Of a stretch of 64,000 bases of DNA, positions 63,012 to 64,000 are shown in pieces. The stretch covers positions 3,348,001 through 3,412,000 of the forward strand of contig NZ_CP051682.1 in the NCBI RefSeq assembly GCF_012849215.1, read 5' to 3'. This DNA comes from Mucilaginibacter robiniae (GTDB taxonomy: Bacteria; Bacteroidota; Bacteroidia; Sphingobacteriales; Sphingobacteriaceae). Both the position numbers and the translations under genes were made by a program. Each line of letters starts with the position of its first letter. Within the stretch, counting starts at the first letter, position 1. Below the pieces are notes generated by a model that was not told the DNA's origin, ran no database searches, and worked only from the letters and a program-made list of their open reading frames with translations.

Positions 63012-63184
63012 CTGCACACTTGGTTAAATTATGTTAAACCCGTAAAAACGGTTTAATAGTTTTTTTATAATTGTGATAAATAATGTTGCGGATTGCTGTA
63101 ACGTTTTGAAAAAGTTAGCGTCTTGTAGTTTGTAAGCATAAGCGACTTCTGCACGATTACTACATTCAACCACTTATCACAATT

Positions 63185-64000
63185 ATGAAAAATTTGCTTT
63201 GGGCAGTATTGCTGTTTTTAGGCCTGAGTAGCTTCGTACACGCACAAACTACCCTGAAAATTAAAGGGGTAGTTATTGATTCGGCTAAAAATGAACCCTT
63301 AAGCTATGGTACCGTGGCTTTAAAAAATGCTAAAACCGGTTTGCCGGTAAAAAGCGTGCTTACCCAAGCCGATGGTACTTTCGAACTGGCTAATATCAAA
63401 TCGCAATCTTTGCAACTGGCTTTAATCTCGGTAGGTTATCAAACCAAAACCATTACCCTTACAGATACCACTAGCGCCGTTATTGATTTAGGCAAGCTAT
63501 TGCTATCAGGCGCAACCCACGCTTTAAAAGAAGTAGCCGTAACTGCAACTAAACCGCTCATGAAGCAGGAGGTTGACCGCATGAGCTATGATGTGCAGGC
63601 CGATCCGGAAGCCAAATCATTAACTGCCTTGGATATGATGCGCAAAGTACCGCTGCTTTCGGTAGATGGTAACAACAACATTAAGCTGCGGGGCAACGAT
63701 AGCTACAAAATTTTGGTGAATGGAAAAGAATCGGCTTTAATGGCCAGAAGCCCGTCGGATATTCTGAAAGCCATGCCCGCTACCAACATTGAGCGAATTG
63801 AAGTAATTACCACGCCACCCGCACGGTATGATGCCGAGGGGCTAGCCGGTATCATCAACATCATCACCAAGAAGAACGGCGACCAAGGTTACAATGGCAA
63901 CATTAGTGCTCGTTACAATTCGGTTTACGGGCCGGGCATTAACCTGAATGCAACAGCCAAACAAGGCAAGTTTGGTGTTAATGGTTACATTGGTTACAAC
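63185..64000 (+). CDS. CarboxypepD_reg-like/TonB-type outer-membrane barrel protein (5' part)
   Basis: The frame is open from the ATG at 63185 to the window edge, giving the first 272 residues. It has a signal peptide (SSFVHAQ) and a carboxypeptidase-regulatory-like beta domain (about 27-110, with IKGVVIDSAKNEPL and ADGTFELANI). A plug domain follows (about 130-235, MMRKVPLLSVDGNNNIKLRG, RIEVITTPPARYDAEGLAGIINIIT), and the first barrel strands begin near 240. This architecture matches outer-membrane receptor-like proteins of the OMP_b-brl_3 type in Bacteroidota. The ligand is unknown and the C-terminus lies outside the window. Confidence 0.85.
   Translation, partial: MKNLLWAVLLFLGLSSFVHAQTTLKIKGVVIDSAKNEPLSYGTVALKNAKTGLPVKSVLTQADGTFELANIKSQSLQLALISVGYQTKTITLTDTTSAVIDLGKLLLSGATHALKEVAVTATKPLMKQEVDRMSYDVQADPEAKSLTALDMMRKVPLLSVDGNNNIKLRGNDSYKILVNGKESALMARSPSDILKAMPATNIERIEVITTPPARYDAEGLAGIINIITKKNGDQGYNGNISARYNSVYGPGINLNATAKQGKFGVNGYIGYN

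Overview
The window looks like the chromosome of a Sphingobacteriaceae-type Bacteroidota (Mucilaginibacter/Pedobacter-like). This rests on gene content: a SecA of about 1100 residues, a DUF2723/GT117 membrane protein, an Omp85-type protein ending in Phe, DUF4369/TlpA thioredoxins, SPOR and CarboxypepD_reg/outer-membrane barrel proteins, and carotenoid genes. It also rests on promoters of the Bacteroidota form TTTG-N19-TAnnTTTG, of which the tRNA-Gln copy is exact, and on the near absence of Shine-Dalgarno sequences. Composition is even and genes are dense. The only clear mobile element is one intact IS1182-type insertion sequence.

Layout. 1-7 kb: the end of an Omp85-like barrel, two receiver-only response regulators behind a six-PAS histidine kinase, and a WalJ-type metallo-hydrolase. 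7-16 kb: a DinB protein, a small orphan, then a minus-strand metal-efflux locus (CusR/CusS-like two-component system followed by outer-membrane factor, adaptor and HME-RND pump). 16-28 kb: mostly housekeeping genes (LPG-synthase-like membrane protein, SDR, TrhO, TlpA-like thioredoxin, M20 amidohydrolase, SPOR protein, SecA, PurD), closed by a desaturase that closely resembles eukaryotic sphingolipid delta-4 desaturases. 28-39 kb: an orphan, a membrane esterase, a penicillin-acylase-type Ntn hydrolase, a disordered KPRF-repeat protein, YebC, an SDR-type threonine dehydrogenase, Asd, a GT87 membrane protein, a LysR regulator and a PfpI-type protein.

39.5-48 kb is the main accessory block: a carotenoid-tailoring cluster. 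It holds a CrtD-like desaturase, an alpha/beta hydrolase, two paralogous acyltransferases, a GT2 glycosyltransferase, CruF, IspH and CrtW, followed by HemH. Several genes overlap by 4 bp. The inferred product is a ketolated, 1'-hydroxylated carotenoid carrying an acylated sugar. A 14-copy 8-bp tandem repeat separates the desaturase from the hydrolase.

48-64 kb: a sulfurtransferase and small orphans, including a 47-residue His-rich lipoprotein; a glycosyltransferase with an unusual GH1-RmlD fusion protein; an LTXXQ periplasmic protein ahead of accA; palindromic DNA beside the IS1182 element; the DUF2723 protein; tRNA-Gln; prs; rplY/ctc; pth; and the start of an outer-membrane receptor-like protein cut by the window edge.
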